The notes beneath the pieces were generated by a model. It ran no database searches. It saw only the letters and a program-made list of their open reading frames with translations, and was not told where the DNA came from. This document shows, piece by piece, positions 28,243 to 37,087 of a DNA stretch of 38,700 nt. Position 1 is the first letter of the stretch, and the number at the start of each line of letters is the position of its first letter. Origin of the DNA: a bacterium (lineage in GTDB: Bacteria; UBP6; UBA1177; JAKLFG01); assembly GCA_022711315.1 (NCBI GenBank), contig JAKLFG010000020.1:1-38700 (forward strand). The letters are read 5' to 3'. The translations under genes were made by a program, and so were the position numbers.

Positions 28243-30031
28243 CAGAAAAAGCCTTGCTCCGCGACAACCACTCGACACATTCGGAAAATGCCTTTTTCGG
28301 GTCACCCGACAGCGGCGGGCAGGAGGAGAGACGGCCGATGGGGGAGGGGCCGGGAGAACCGCAATAGCCCTCTTCGCCCCATGAGCCGGTGGCGATGATG
28401 CGGCGGCAGGTGTCTTCAATCGTTCGCGCAGAAAACGGTCCCGAGGGCGTCACACTCTTTTGTCCAAGGGGCGTCCTTCGGGAGGGCGATCTGACCGTCA
28501 TCCCCTCAAATGGGCAGACGCCTTCTTTTTCGCAGTAGCAGGCAATGTCGCGGAAACGAGAGGTTGTCCCTGCCGGCGTTTTCCAGAGTTGGTAGTTGCC
28601 ATCGAACGAATTAAAGCCCATATCGTAACGACCATCTTCCTGCTTGGTTGGTTTCGAGGGGCAGTACTGTTTCTTCGTATCTATGCGGTAGAGACAGGTC
28701 TTGTAATCTTTTCGAGTTTCTTCGTTCGGGGGCATGAATGCCTCTGTATAGAGAATCAGGTTGCCTTTGATCTGTTCCGAACCTAATCCTACCACCTGTG
28801 GGTCGGAGGGCGTTATCGGAAGCAAGGTATAGGTGAGGATAGATTCAGACATATCTACCAGCGTGATACCGTATTCCCCGACACCGGCGAAATAAACCAT
28901 TTGGTTCTTGTTCTCCTCGTTCAGGCGAGGTTGAGAGGGCGCCTCCCCTTCACGATCTATCCGGACACAGTCCTTTGCCGGATTGTACGGCAATTTGTCG
29001 AGGTCACAGACATAAATCTCATGATTGTCATTGATGAAGGTAAGTCGGTTGTCCACCACATTCCCCTCATACACCTTGCTGTATGTGAGAGGATGCCAGT
29101 TCCATTTGTCCACTTTGGAATAGACTACTTCATTGGTGCCAGTCGCCCGGTGTTCGACATTCAGGACAACCCATTTTTCGCCGACTAGCGGCGGTCGGGA
29201 GAAGTAGGATTGATGTTGCTCGTCGTCGTAGATGACTTCATAACGGTACCCCGCATCGTTCTTTTTTACCGAAAAAATGTAGGTGTTTCCCCAACCCTCT
29301 TCAGGGTAACGCATCAGGTCGTTAGTCGAAGAGGTGAAAATTAAACGACCGGCACGATACCCGGTGCCTCCTCCACTTGAGGCGATACTGATGAATTCGT
29401 CTTTTTCTATGTTGTAGTATAAGGTCCGGGTATTGATCCCTCCATTCAACATTTCGCCGCCTACCATGTCATTTTCTATACGGAGATCGTACAAAACTCC
29501 CCCGTCGGCTCGCAGATCTGAAGATGTCAGGTGACGATCACACGGACTGTATGTCACCTCTTGGCTTTTCACCTCCGGCAGAACACACGGCCACGGATAG
29601 CATTCCTTGTAGTTGTAACTTCCTCCCAAGGTGTTTGTCCCCGCCAGATACTGTTTATAATGGTACCAATTCATCCAATCCCAGAGATTCCTCGTACATT
29701 GCGGATCATTTTCGGTCGGCGCATCGCATCCCGGCCGACAGAAGGTTATCTTCCCGTTCCTGTCCTTGAGCGGGAACCCGGCCGTTTTGACATTCTCGTA
29801 CACTTTGAGGTCGGGACAAACGACGGCGTCGTTGTCGGAAAGAACATCGTCAATGGTCTCATCGTTGGGAACGACGGCATCGTCGCCTGTTATGATATCG
29901 CCCTCCATGTACGGCGTATCGCCGTCCGCAGTCACCGTGTCGGCGTCGTTCTTTGCGGTGTGTAGATTGCAGGCGACCACCGCCACAAGCAGGGACGAAA
30001 GCAACAACATCGTCAGGTCGTTCTTTTTCAT
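28232..30031 (-). CDS. Asp-rich cell-surface lipoprotein, C-terminus probably frameshifted
   Basis: 599 aa as read. Signal peptide with lipobox VAVVAC (Cys21), then a disordered Asp/Thr-rich linker (DADTVTADGDTP...DDVLSDNDAVVC) of the kind that tethers surface proteins in deltaproteobacteria-like lineages. A Tyr/Trp- and Cys-rich body follows, with beta-propeller-like repeats (VYFAGVGEYGITLVDMSES, NRLTFINDNHEIYVCDLDKL). I do not recognise the family. GC content is lower than in the neighbours. Near 28502-28505 (CCCC) a one-base gain would restore a natural-looking ending, G-Q-I-A-L-P-K-D-A-P-W-T-K-E-C-D-A-L-G-T with stop at 28416; the present tail (MTVRSPSRRTPLGQK...) looks unnatural and runs into the repeats. 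It has its own promoter at 30066-30093. Confidence 0.8.
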   Translation of the reverse strand: MKKNDLTMLLLSSLLVAVVACNLHTAKNDADTVTADGDTPYMEGDIITGDDAVVPNDETIDDVLSDNDAVVCPDLKVYENVKTAGFPLKDRNGKITFCRPGCDAPTENDPQCTRNLWDWMNWYHYKQYLAGTNTLGGSYNYKECYPWPCVLPEVKSQEVTYSPCDRHLTSSDLRADGGVLYDLRIENDMVGGEMLNGGINTRTLYYNIEKDEFISIASSGGGTGYRAGRLIFTSSTNDLMRYPEEGWGNTYIFSVKKNDAGYRYEVIYDDEQHQSYFSRPPLVGEKWVVLNVEHRATGTNEVVYSKVDKWNWHPLTYSKVYEGNVVDNRLTFINDNHEIYVCDLDKLPYNPAKDCVRIDREGEAPSQPRLNEENKNQMVYFAGVGEYGITLVDMSESILTYTLLPITPSDPQVVGLGSEQIKGNLILYTEAFMPPNEETRKDYKTCLYRIDTKKQYCPSKPTKQEDGRYDMGFNSFDGNYQLWKTPAGTTSRFRDIACYCEKEGVCPFEGMTVRSPSRRTPLGQKSVTPSGPFSARTIEDTCRRIIATGSWGEEGYCGSPGPSPIGRLSSCPPLSGDPKKAFSECVEWLSRSKAFSELP

Positions 30032-30065
30032 AGGTCTCTGCGCCCACCGGATACGATAGAAGGTG

Positions 30066-30093
30066 AGTATAACACCGCAGGAACGAAAAGCAA
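30066..30093 (-). promoter_or_regulatory. Promoter of the Asp-rich lipoprotein gene
   Basis: On the minus strand: TTGCTT (30093-30088), 16-bp spacer, TATACT (30071-30066). It lies 35 nt before the ATG. The C10/G10 tract begins 8 bp upstream of this -35. Confidence 0.6.
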
Positions 30094-30101
30094 CTGCTTC
30101 T

Positions 30102-30111
30102 CCCCCCCCCC
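30102..30111. repeat. C10 homopolymer between divergent promoters
   Basis: Ten consecutive C. It lies 8 bp from the -35 of the lipoprotein promoter on one side and 7 bp from the -35 of the prkA promoter on the other. Such tracts change length by slippage and can alter promoter activity. Confidence 0.85.
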
Positions 30112-30118
30112 GTTCTTC

Positions 30119-30147
30119 TTGACTTCATCCCGCTAACCCTTTACGAT
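30119..30147 (+). promoter_or_regulatory. Promoter of prkA
   Basis: TTGACT (30119-30124), 17-bp spacer, TACGAT (30142-30147), 42 nt before the ATG at 30189. Confidence 0.65.
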
Positions 30148-30188
30148 GGGCCGGTAACGGTGGCGGATTGAAAAAGGGAGACAGCGAG

Positions 30189-32273
30189 ATGGCGAAAAAA
30201 AGCGTCAATGCCCCGGTCCCCGGCGATGCCGGTCTTCTCGGTCATGTGCAGGCGGTCGCCGCCGGCGAGCGGCGGTTCGAGAATGTCTTTCAGGCGGTCT
30301 CGCGGATGATACTCGGCGACCCGTCGAAGATAGAGAAGGTGACGGTGAACGGCCGGTCCACCTACGACTTCAAGGTGTTCCGCGAGGGGAAGAAGCACAT
30401 CATCGGGATGTTCGACGAGATCAACTCGTTCGTCTCGTTCGTCAAGGACGCCGCCGAGGGCGGTTCGTCATCCGAGATGGCCTTCGTCCTCATCGGCGAG
30501 CCGGGCAACGGCAAGACCTTCTTCGTCGATTTCCTGTCGGGGCTCTACCGCCAATTCCTCATGAAGCCGGAGAACCGGCGCTGGACCTTCCGCTTCGCCG
30601 GGCTGGAGAAACTGGGCGGCTACGGAAAGATAGAGCGCATCGAATCGCAGACCTTCGAGGATCCGATGGTGCTCGCGATGAACCTCTTCGAGTCGGCCGA
30701 AGAGAATAAAGCGTTTCTCGCGAAGCACGGCGCGACCGACAAACAGATAGCCGCGTTCTGGAAGAACTACCGGCCGCTCGGCGCCTGCTCCTACTACATC
30801 TGGGAGCAGATACGCGCCCACTGTGGCGGCGACCTCGCCAAGATGCTCGAATTCGTCGAGGTGGTCCCGGTGCCGGTCAGCGAATCGCGCGGGGTCATCA
30901 CCGGCAAATATGCGGCGAAGGACAAGATAACCTCCTCGGCGGTCGACCTTTTGGGCGAAGAGTCGATCACTCGGCTCCTCCACATCGCCGCGACCGACAA
31001 CCCGTATCGTTTCGACCTGCGGCGCGGAGCGCTGGCCCGCGTGGCGGGCGGCGGCATCCATTTCGCCGACGAGATATTCAAGAACAAGCGCGACCTCGTG
31101 CAGGTCTATCTCGGCGTCATCCAGAACCGCACGATAGACATCGAGGGCTTCAAATGGCCGCTTGATTCGCTCATCGTCGCCACCTCGAACAACGCCGAGT
31201 TCGCCCGGTTCCTCGAAGAGAAGGAGCAGGCGCCCATCGTCGACCGGTGCCGCCTGTGCTACATGTCGCACAACACCAATCTCAAACTGCAGAAGGAGTT
31301 GACCGCGTTCGCCATCGGCGGTCTCGAGAAGACCACCTTCACCGGCCAGAGCCTCCATGTCGACCCGAACCTCAACCACGCGATATCGGCGTCGGTCGTG
31401 CTGTCGCGCATGCCGAGATCGGATAAACTCACCCCGGTCGAGATGATGAAACTCGCGGCGGGCGAGGTGGCGGGCGAGAAATCCATCAAGACGCTCGCCG
31501 AGGTCATCGGCGAACTCAACACCGACCCCGACATCACCAAACGCTTCGGCCAGAAGGGGCTCGGCCACCGCAATCTCGGCCGCGCGGTGCAGGTGCTCCT
31601 CGAACGCTCCGAGACGCAGGAGGGGAAGTGCATGTACGCCGGCGATGCCTTCAAGGCGCTCGAAAGCGTCATCCTCGACTATGTGCAGGACGCCAACGAC
31701 CGCGTGAAGTACTTCAACGACCTGAAACTCGCCAAGGGTCTGTACCGCGAGCAGGTGATGACCTCGATATTCAACGCCTACATGGACGAACCGAACGCGA
31801 TAGAGCGCGATGTGATGAACTATGTCAACATGATCATCGGCATCGATGCGAAGAACCTCGGCCCCGACAAACTGTGGACCTACCGCGACCCGCAGACGGG
31901 GAAACTGGTGTCGATGAAGATAGACGAGACCTTCATCAACAGCGTCGAGGAACGGATGGGGCTCAAGAACAGCGAACAGAAGCATTCCTACCGCACCACC
32001 ATCTCGAAGATATACGGCCAGAAGGTCATCAAGGATCCGAACTACAACTTCATGGACAACAACGACCTCGTGAAGGCGGTGACCGATGTGCGACTGCAGT
32101 CCGACATCGCCGGCGCCGGTTCGCTCGTCGGCGCGCTCGCCAACCGGACCAACGAGGAGAACCAGAAACTCTACGGCCGCATGATAGCCACGATGACCGG
32201 CAAACTCGGCTACTGCGCCACCTGCGCCCAGAAGACCATCGAGTACTTCTGTACGCAGGATGACGCCGGGTAG
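30189..32273 (+). CDS. prkA: PrkA-family serine protein kinase (AAA+ domain)
   Basis: 694 aa. PrkA (YeaG) proteins combine an AAA+ module with a C-terminal kinase-like part and act in stress and stationary-phase control; some show protease rather than kinase activity. Visible: Walker A GEPGNGKT (103-110), GIHFADEIFKN as the Walker B-like segment, SLIVATSNNAEF (sensor 1), and the PrkA C-terminal core around GHRNLGRAVQVLLERSE to MNYVNMIIGIDA. The end, LGYCATCAQKTIEYFC, has a CxxC pair. Start at ATG 30189 with GGGAG upstream; an in-frame TTG at 30168 would include the Shine-Dalgarno. Somewhat longer than E. coli YeaG (644 aa). The usual partners YeaH (DUF444) and SpoVR are not adjacent. Confidence 0.92.
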   Translation: MAKKSVNAPVPGDAGLLGHVQAVAAGERRFENVFQAVSRMILGDPSKIEKVTVNGRSTYDFKVFREGKKHIIGMFDEINSFVSFVKDAAEGGSSSEMAFVLIGEPGNGKTFFVDFLSGLYRQFLMKPENRRWTFRFAGLEKLGGYGKIERIESQTFEDPMVLAMNLFESAEENKAFLAKHGATDKQIAAFWKNYRPLGACSYYIWEQIRAHCGGDLAKMLEFVEVVPVPVSESRGVITGKYAAKDKITSSAVDLLGEESITRLLHIAATDNPYRFDLRRGALARVAGGGIHFADEIFKNKRDLVQVYLGVIQNRTIDIEGFKWPLDSLIVATSNNAEFARFLEEKEQAPIVDRCRLCYMSHNTNLKLQKELTAFAIGGLEKTTFTGQSLHVDPNLNHAISASVVLSRMPRSDKLTPVEMMKLAAGEVAGEKSIKTLAEVIGELNTDPDITKRFGQKGLGHRNLGRAVQVLLERSETQEGKCMYAGDAFKALESVILDYVQDANDRVKYFNDLKLAKGLYREQVMTSIFNAYMDEPNAIERDVMNYVNMIIGIDAKNLGPDKLWTYRDPQTGKLVSMKIDETFINSVEERMGLKNSEQKHSYRTTISKIYGQKVIKDPNYNFMDNNDLVKAVTDVRLQSDIAGAGSLVGALANRTNEENQKLYGRMIATMTGKLGYCATCAQKTIEYFCTQDDAG

Positions 32274-32279
32274 CCGCCC

Positions 32280-32807
32280 ATGGACGACCGACCGATCCCC
32301 GCCGCGGACGACGACAGCGCGGCCCTCGACGCCGAACGGCGCCTCAGACAGCGTCGTATCGTGCGGCTCGCACTCGCGGTGGACGCCGCGATGCTCCTTG
32401 CCGTGTCTCTTTTCATCTACATCGCCGGTTCCTCGTTCCACGGAACGGTGCGGGACCACGATACGGTCGCCGTCATCGTGCTCAAAGACCCGCAGGATCC
32501 CGCGAAACAGTGCCGGTGCCTCGAGCTGACCGAGGGGCTTGACTACCTCGCGTACCGCATCGGCGTCTCGGTCGCTTTCGGCGGCCCGACGACCGAGTGC
32601 GGGTACGACGCGCTCATCGTCTTTTCCCGCACCGGCGTCCCCGAGCAGTACCAACTCGCCGTGAGCACCCGGTGCGGGTACATCAAATACCCGCCGACCG
32701 AGAAGTTCCCGTTCGGCGAACCGCGGGCCTATTTCCCCTCCATCGTCGGCGGCTACCTCGACCGGGCGCGGTCGGACGGCGTCGACTGCGAGTGCGCCGA
32801 TGGCTGA
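32280..32807 (+). CDS. Hypothetical single-pass membrane protein
   Basis: 175 aa, not recognised. An N-terminal charged segment is followed by one transmembrane helix at ~30-49 (IVRLALAVDAAMLLAVSLFIYIAG) and then an extracytoplasmic domain with Cys pairs (KQCRC, TECGYD, STRCGY, VDCECADG) likely to form disulfides. 6 bp after prkA and overlapping the next gene by 8 nt, so it belongs to the prkA transcript. Function unknown. Confidence 0.65.
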   Translation: MDDRPIPAADDDSAALDAERRLRQRRIVRLALAVDAAMLLAVSLFIYIAGSSFHGTVRDHDTVAVIVLKDPQDPAKQCRCLELTEGLDYLAYRIGVSVAFGGPTTECGYDALIVFSRTGVPEQYQLAVSTRCGYIKYPPTEKFPFGEPRAYFPSIVGGYLDRARSDGVDCECADG

Positions 32808-34290
32808 CCGTCGCCTCCTGCTCCCGCTACTTTTCCTGCTCGCGTTACCGCTCACCGGAAAGGATGCTGTGCCCGACGCCTCATCCGACGGATCGGTACC
32901 CGACGCACTGAGTTACACCCCCGCCGGCGAGGAGCCGGTGCGCACCGAGGTCGCGCGGGAGGCCGAGAAGGCGTTCTATGTGAAGGGAACGATGATCGCG
33001 TTGCGCGAGACCGCTTCGGCCAGCGGGCGCAAACTGCTTATCCTGCAGAACGGCGACATCGTGAACTTCACCGGTGTCCGCCTCAGCGATCAGGGACGCG
33101 AATGGATGAAGGTGACCCGCTTCACCCCGAAGGGCGGCACGGTCGAAGGGTGGGTCGATGCACGATATCTTTCGGAAACGAAGATCGAGGGGAAATTCTC
33201 GTTCCTCAAGACGGTAGATCTGACGCCGTTCCCCAAGGCGAAGGGCCACAAGGAGAATCCGCCGGTGAAGACGCGCGGGGTCTACATCACCGTCTATTCG
33301 GCGACCCCCAAGAACATCCGTCGTTTCTTCAACATGGCCGAGAACGGGCAGATAAACACCTTCGTCGTCGATGTGAAGAATGTCGAGGGCGAGATACTGT
33401 TCAAGAGCGCGGCGGCCGAAAAGCATTTTCCGGCGGCCAACAAGCGGGTCGTCTATAAAACGACGCCTCCCTTCATCGCCGAGGCGCGGCAGAGGGGGAT
33501 ATACCTCATCGCGCGGATGACCGCCTTCAAGGACAACTACTACGCGCTCGCCTATCCTGATCGCGGCATCATGGTGCCGGGGACCGACGAACTCCTGCGC
33601 GACCGCGACAAACTGGTGTGGGTCACCCCGCACGACCGTCACTACTGGGAATATCTCATCGACCTGTCGCTCGAAGCGGCCGCGATGGGGTTCCACGAGA
33701 TACAGTTCGACTACATACGCTTCCCCGATCTTAACAAAGAGATGGACACCCGCAATGCGCTCGGCGAGAGCCGGCCGCAGGCGATACAGAACTTCCTCAA
33801 GTACGCATACGAACGGCTCTCGAAGGCGGGGGTCTATGTCGCCGCCGACATCTTCGGGCTCGTGCCGAGCGTCGCCGACGACATGTTCATCGGCCAGCAC
33901 TGGGAAACGATATCGAATGTCGTGGATTACATCTGCCCGATGATGTATCCGAGCCACTACGCGACCGGTTTCGCGGGGCTCAAGGTGCCCGACACCGACC
34001 CGTACAAGACGATGCGGCAGTCGGCCACCGATGCCCTGCGGCGCAACAGGAACCTCAAGACCCCCGCGATCATCCGGCCGTGGATACAGGACTTCACCGC
34101 CTTCTGGGTGAAGGAGCACATCCCTTACGGCGCGAAGGAGGTTGAGGATCAGATACGGGCGCTCCGGGAACTCGGCATCGACGAATACCTGCTGTGGAAC
34201 CCGCGCAACCGCTACACCCCGATTACGGTGCCGAAATCGGGGAAGACTCCGGAGAAGACGCCGCCGGCGCCATCCCCAGCCGGTCCATAA
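32800..34290 (+). CDS. SH3-domain protein with glycoside-hydrolase-like domain (DUF4015)
   Basis: 496 aa. Signal peptide (LLLPLLFLLALPLTG), then an SH3-like domain at ~60-125 (KGTMIALRETASASGRKLLILQNGDIVNF...GWVDARYL), then a TIM-barrel domain of the DUF4015 (putative glycoside hydrolase) type: TRGVYITVYSATPKNIRRFFNM, TFVVDVKNVEGEILFKS, FHEIQFDYIRFPD, VYVAADIFGL, VDYICPMMYPSHY and IDEYLLWNPRNRYT. Paired acids (Asp in FDYIRFP, Glu/Asp in the VDVKN strand) fit the family. Probably exported and acting on wall or surface glycan. It overlaps the upstream gene by 8 nt, and its 3' end overlaps the convergent peptidase gene by 68 bp. Confidence 0.88.
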   Translation: MADRRLLLPLLFLLALPLTGKDAVPDASSDGSVPDALSYTPAGEEPVRTEVAREAEKAFYVKGTMIALRETASASGRKLLILQNGDIVNFTGVRLSDQGREWMKVTRFTPKGGTVEGWVDARYLSETKIEGKFSFLKTVDLTPFPKAKGHKENPPVKTRGVYITVYSATPKNIRRFFNMAENGQINTFVVDVKNVEGEILFKSAAAEKHFPAANKRVVYKTTPPFIAEARQRGIYLIARMTAFKDNYYALAYPDRGIMVPGTDELLRDRDKLVWVTPHDRHYWEYLIDLSLEAAAMGFHEIQFDYIRFPDLNKEMDTRNALGESRPQAIQNFLKYAYERLSKAGVYVAADIFGLVPSVADDMFIGQHWETISNVVDYICPMMYPSHYATGFAGLKVPDTDPYKTMRQSATDALRRNRNLKTPAIIRPWIQDFTAFWVKEHIPYGAKEVEDQIRALRELGIDEYLLWNPRNRYTPITVPKSGKTPEKTPPAPSPAGP

Positions 34291-36364
34291 AGAAGGCCCA
34301 TTCCATCGCCGCCTCGGCGATGCGCATCTCGGTCCCTTTCCCCTGACCGTGTCCTGCTTTGGTGTCCACATAGAGCAGTATCGGTTCCTTCGAGGTATTG
34401 GCCCACTGGAGCGCCGCCGCCATCTTCTTGGCGTGGAGCGGGTGAACGCGCGAATCGTGTTCGCCGGCGGTCAGCAGGACGGCGGGATAGCGTTCATCTT
34501 TTTTCACCTGATGATACGGCGAATAACGGTACAGCCACTTGAACTGTTCCGGGTCGTCGGCCGAACCGTATTCGCTGACCCAGTAGCGGCCGATGAGGAA
34601 CTTGTGGAACCGCAGCATGTCGAGGAGCGGCACCGCGACGAGCGCCGCCGAGAAGAGTTGCGGCTCGCGGGTGACGAGCGCGCCGGTCAGGAGCCCGCCG
34701 TTGCTGCCGCCCATGATGCCGATCGTCGCGGGGCTGGCGTACTTCTCGATGATGAGCCAGCGCATCGCGTCGGCGAAGTCGTTGAAGCAGGTCTCCTTGG
34801 CGCCCAGCATCCCGGCGCGGTGCCACGCCTCGCCGTACTCGCCGCCGCCGCGGATGTTCGCGACCGCGTAGATGCCGCCGCGTTCCAGCCAGCCCCAGTT
34901 CGCGGGCGAGAAATGGAGCGGATAACTGACATTGAACCCGCCGTAGCCGATGAGCGCCGTCGGATTCATCCCGTTCTTCTCGATGCCTTTCTTATGCACG
35001 AGGAACATCGGTATCTTCGTGCCATCGGCGGCGGGGTAGAAGACCTGCGTCGTCTCGAGGAGGGAGGGATCGACCGGGACCGCGGCGCGAAAGAACTCCG
35101 TGATCCCCTCCGCGGGCGTCCAGCGCAGTATCGCCGGCGGATAGGCGTAACTGGAGAACGCGAGGAACAGTTCCTTCTCGTCGGGCGAGCCGCCCATGCC
35201 GTGGACCGACCCGATCGTCGGGAGCCCGGGCGTCGCTATCCGTTTGCCGGTCAGGTCGAACAGCGCCACCTGCGAAGCGACATCGTGCAGGTAGTGGACC
35301 GCGATGTGGTCGCCGGTCACGAGGAACGCGTCGAGGATGTCCTTTTCGTGCGCCGGGATGAATTCCTCCCACGCGAGCGTTTCGGCGTCGACCCGCAGGA
35401 TCTTCCAGTTCAGCGCGCCGTCGCGGTCGGTCCGCAGGTATATCTTGCCGCGGAAGATGTCGCCTTCCCAGATGTTGTCGAAGTTATCGACGAGCGGACG
35501 GGCGGTCTTTTCCTTCGCGTCATACAGGACGAGCCGCGCCTTGCCCGACGAGCCCTGATACTCGGAGATGAGGAGCCAGCGCCCCGTCTCGTCGAGTCCC
35601 GAGACGATGATGCCTTCCTTGAGGGTCGCCTTCGCGATGACCTCGTCCTTTTCGGGGTCCTCGCCGATGCGGTGGAACCGCACCGACTGGTCGGTGTCTA
35701 TCTCGCCGGGAGTGGCGCCGTCGAGTTTGCGCGAATAGAAAAAGCCGGTCTCGTCGGGCAGGAAACTCACCGCGGCGTAGCGGCACCCGGCGATGGGGGT
35801 GTCGATGTCCTTCTTTGCCGCGACATCGTAGAGGTGAAGCACCGACTGCTCGGATCCCTGCTCCGAAAGGCCATAGGCGATATATTTCCCGGTCGGCGAG
35901 GCGTACCACCAGTCCATCGCGGTGGTCCCGTCGGCCGACAGGGCGTTCGGGTCGATGAGCGCGGTGTCGGCGCCGTTCTCGCGCAGGTAGAGGACCGGCT
36001 GGTTCTGCAGGCCGGTCGTCTTGCGGAAAAAGAGTTTGCCTTTACGCGGCACCGGCGGCTGCATCTTGTCGAAATCCCATATCTCGGCGAGCCGTTTTTT
36101 CAGCGGTGCGTACTGCGGGAGCGCCTCGATGTACTTCATCGTGAAGGCGTTCTGCGCCTCGGTCCACGCCTGCGCCGCCGGGTCATCGGTGCTTTCGAGC
36201 CACCGGTAGGGGTCGGCCACCTCGACGCCGTGGAGCGTCTCGACGAGCGACTCGCGCTTCGTTTCGGGGTAGGGGGGGAGCGGTCGCGCCTGATGGGCGA
36301 CGATCGGGCCGCGCGAACAGGCGAGAAGCCCCGCGAACAGGGCAAGGCAAAGGATCCGACGCAT
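34223..36364 (-). CDS. Prolyl oligopeptidase family serine peptidase (S9A), lipoprotein
   Basis: 713 aa. Signal peptide with lipobox GLLAC. After it, [23 protein letters not shown] is the S9A N-terminal signature, followed by a ~350-residue beta-propeller and the alpha/beta-hydrolase domain. Catalytic triad by motif: Ser554 in MGGSNGGLL, Asp637 in GEHDSRVHP, His672 in KAGHGQG. Cleaves short peptides after proline; the lipoprotein signal places it in the envelope. ATG 36364 has GGAGG upstream; an in-frame extension to 36451 has no Shine-Dalgarno. Its last 68 bases are antisense to the DUF4015 gene. Promoter at 36403-36431. Confidence 0.95.
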   Translation of the reverse strand: MRRILCLALFAGLLACSRGPIVAHQARPLPPYPETKRESLVETLHGVEVADPYRWLESTDDPAAQAWTEAQNAFTMKYIEALPQYAPLKKRLAEIWDFDKMQPPVPRKGKLFFRKTTGLQNQPVLYLRENGADTALIDPNALSADGTTAMDWWYASPTGKYIAYGLSEQGSEQSVLHLYDVAAKKDIDTPIAGCRYAAVSFLPDETGFFYSRKLDGATPGEIDTDQSVRFHRIGEDPEKDEVIAKATLKEGIIVSGLDETGRWLLISEYQGSSGKARLVLYDAKEKTARPLVDNFDNIWEGDIFRGKIYLRTDRDGALNWKILRVDAETLAWEEFIPAHEKDILDAFLVTGDHIAVHYLHDVASQVALFDLTGKRIATPGLPTIGSVHGMGGSPDEKELFLAFSSYAYPPAILRWTPAEGITEFFRAAVPVDPSLLETTQVFYPAADGTKIPMFLVHKKGIEKNGMNPTALIGYGGFNVSYPLHFSPANWGWLERGGIYAVANIRGGGEYGEAWHRAGMLGAKETCFNDFADAMRWLIIEKYASPATIGIMGGSNGGLLTGALVTREPQLFSAALVAVPLLDMLRFHKFLIGRYWVSEYGSADDPEQFKWLYRYSPYHQVKKDERYPAVLLTAGEHDSRVHPLHAKKMAAALQWANTSKEPILLYVDTKAGHGQGKGTEMRIAEAAMEWAFFMDRLGMAPAASSPESSPISAP

Positions 36365-36402
36365 GGTGTGCCTCCTCAAAATAAGAGCAAAAGACCGGTC
36401 CC

Positions 36403-36431
36403 ACTCTAGTACGAAGCGGGCGGCAAGGCAA
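36403..36431 (-). promoter_or_regulatory. Promoter of the prolyl oligopeptidase gene
   Basis: On the minus strand: TTGCCT (36431-36426), 17-bp spacer, TAGAGT (36408-36403). The start codon is 39 nt downstream. Divergent to the Skp promoter. Confidence 0.5.
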
Positions 36432-36445
36432 AAAAAACGCGCTAG

Positions 36446-36473
36446 TTGCAATTCGGAAAAGAGCGGGTATGAT
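36446..36473 (+). promoter_or_regulatory. Promoter of the Skp/OmpH gene
   Basis: TTGCAA (36446-36451), 16-bp spacer, TATGAT (36468-36473). The leader to the ATG at 36529 is about 50 nt. Confidence 0.55.
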
Positions 36474-36528
36474 GGCCCGACCGTCGCACGACGGAGAAGA
36501 TGACGATCTTACCCGTGAGGAGGACCCG

Positions 36529-37014
36529 ATGAGATCTATGGTACTGGCCGCCATCCTGTTCATGGCGATCCCCGCCTTCGCGCTCAATGTCGCCTGTGTC
36601 GACATGAAGAAGGTGTGGGAGAATTCGAAGGAGATCAAGGCCGAGAAGGCCAACATGGAAAAAACGCTCAAAAAGACGCAGGAAGAACTCAAGAAGAAAG
36701 AGGCCGACCTCAAGGCGTTGCAGGAAAAGGCGCTCAAGGGCGCCCAGACGATGACCGACGAGGCGAAACAGGCGATGCAGGAGGAGTTCCAGAAGAAATA
36801 TCTCGAATTCCAGGAACTCTACCAGTCAAGCCAGAAGATGCTTCAGGAAAAGGACTACACCGCGCAGTCGTCGTTCATCGAGAAGGTGAAGAAACTGGCG
36901 ACCGAACTGGCCAAGAAGAAGGGCTATGACCTCGTGCTCGCCAAGGACAATGTCCTCTACATGGAGGACAAATACGATATCACCGACGAGGTCATCAAGA
37001 CCATCAATAAATAG
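36529..37014 (+). CDS. OmpH/Skp family periplasmic chaperone
   Basis: 161 aa, the family's usual size. Signal peptide MVLAAILFMAIPAFA, then VACVDMKKVWENSKEIKAEKANME, the typical Skp start, two long charged coiled-coil helices (the tentacles), and the closing strand KKGYDLVLAKDNVLYMEDKYDITDEVI. Skp trimers carry unfolded outer-membrane proteins across the periplasm. ATG 36529 has gaggagg upstream; the in-frame ATG at 36469 overlaps the -10. No bamA or lpxD gene is adjacent, unlike the classic arrangement. Confidence 0.93.
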   Translation: MRSMVLAAILFMAIPAFALNVACVDMKKVWENSKEIKAEKANMEKTLKKTQEELKKKEADLKALQEKALKGAQTMTDEAKQAMQEEFQKKYLEFQELYQSSQKMLQEKDYTAQSSFIEKVKKLATELAKKKGYDLVLAKDNVLYMEDKYDITDEVIKTINK

Positions 37015-37053
37015 GGTCCTCCGCTTTTTCTTCGCGCTTCCGTAAGACACCGG

Positions 37054-37081
37054 TTGCTATTTCGTGAAAAAAAGAGACAAT
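37054..37081 (+). promoter_or_regulatory. Possible promoter of the endonuclease gene
   Basis: TTGCTA (37054-37059), 16-bp spacer, GACAAT (37076-37081), giving a very short leader to the ATG at 37088. Confidence 0.4.
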
Positions 37082-37087
37082 GGTCGC

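Noticed and set aside
27781..28398. 205-aa plus-strand open frame over the polypurine tract
   Set aside because: Made of translated purine repeats (KEEKKEEKKEEKK) and antisense to the small lipoprotein; no Shine-Dalgarno or domain.
30468..32855. Long 795-aa open frame opposite prkA
   Set aside because: Shadow of a well-supported PrkA gene; translation shows no recognisable domain and runs of Arg/Asp/Val typical of antisense GC-rich frames.
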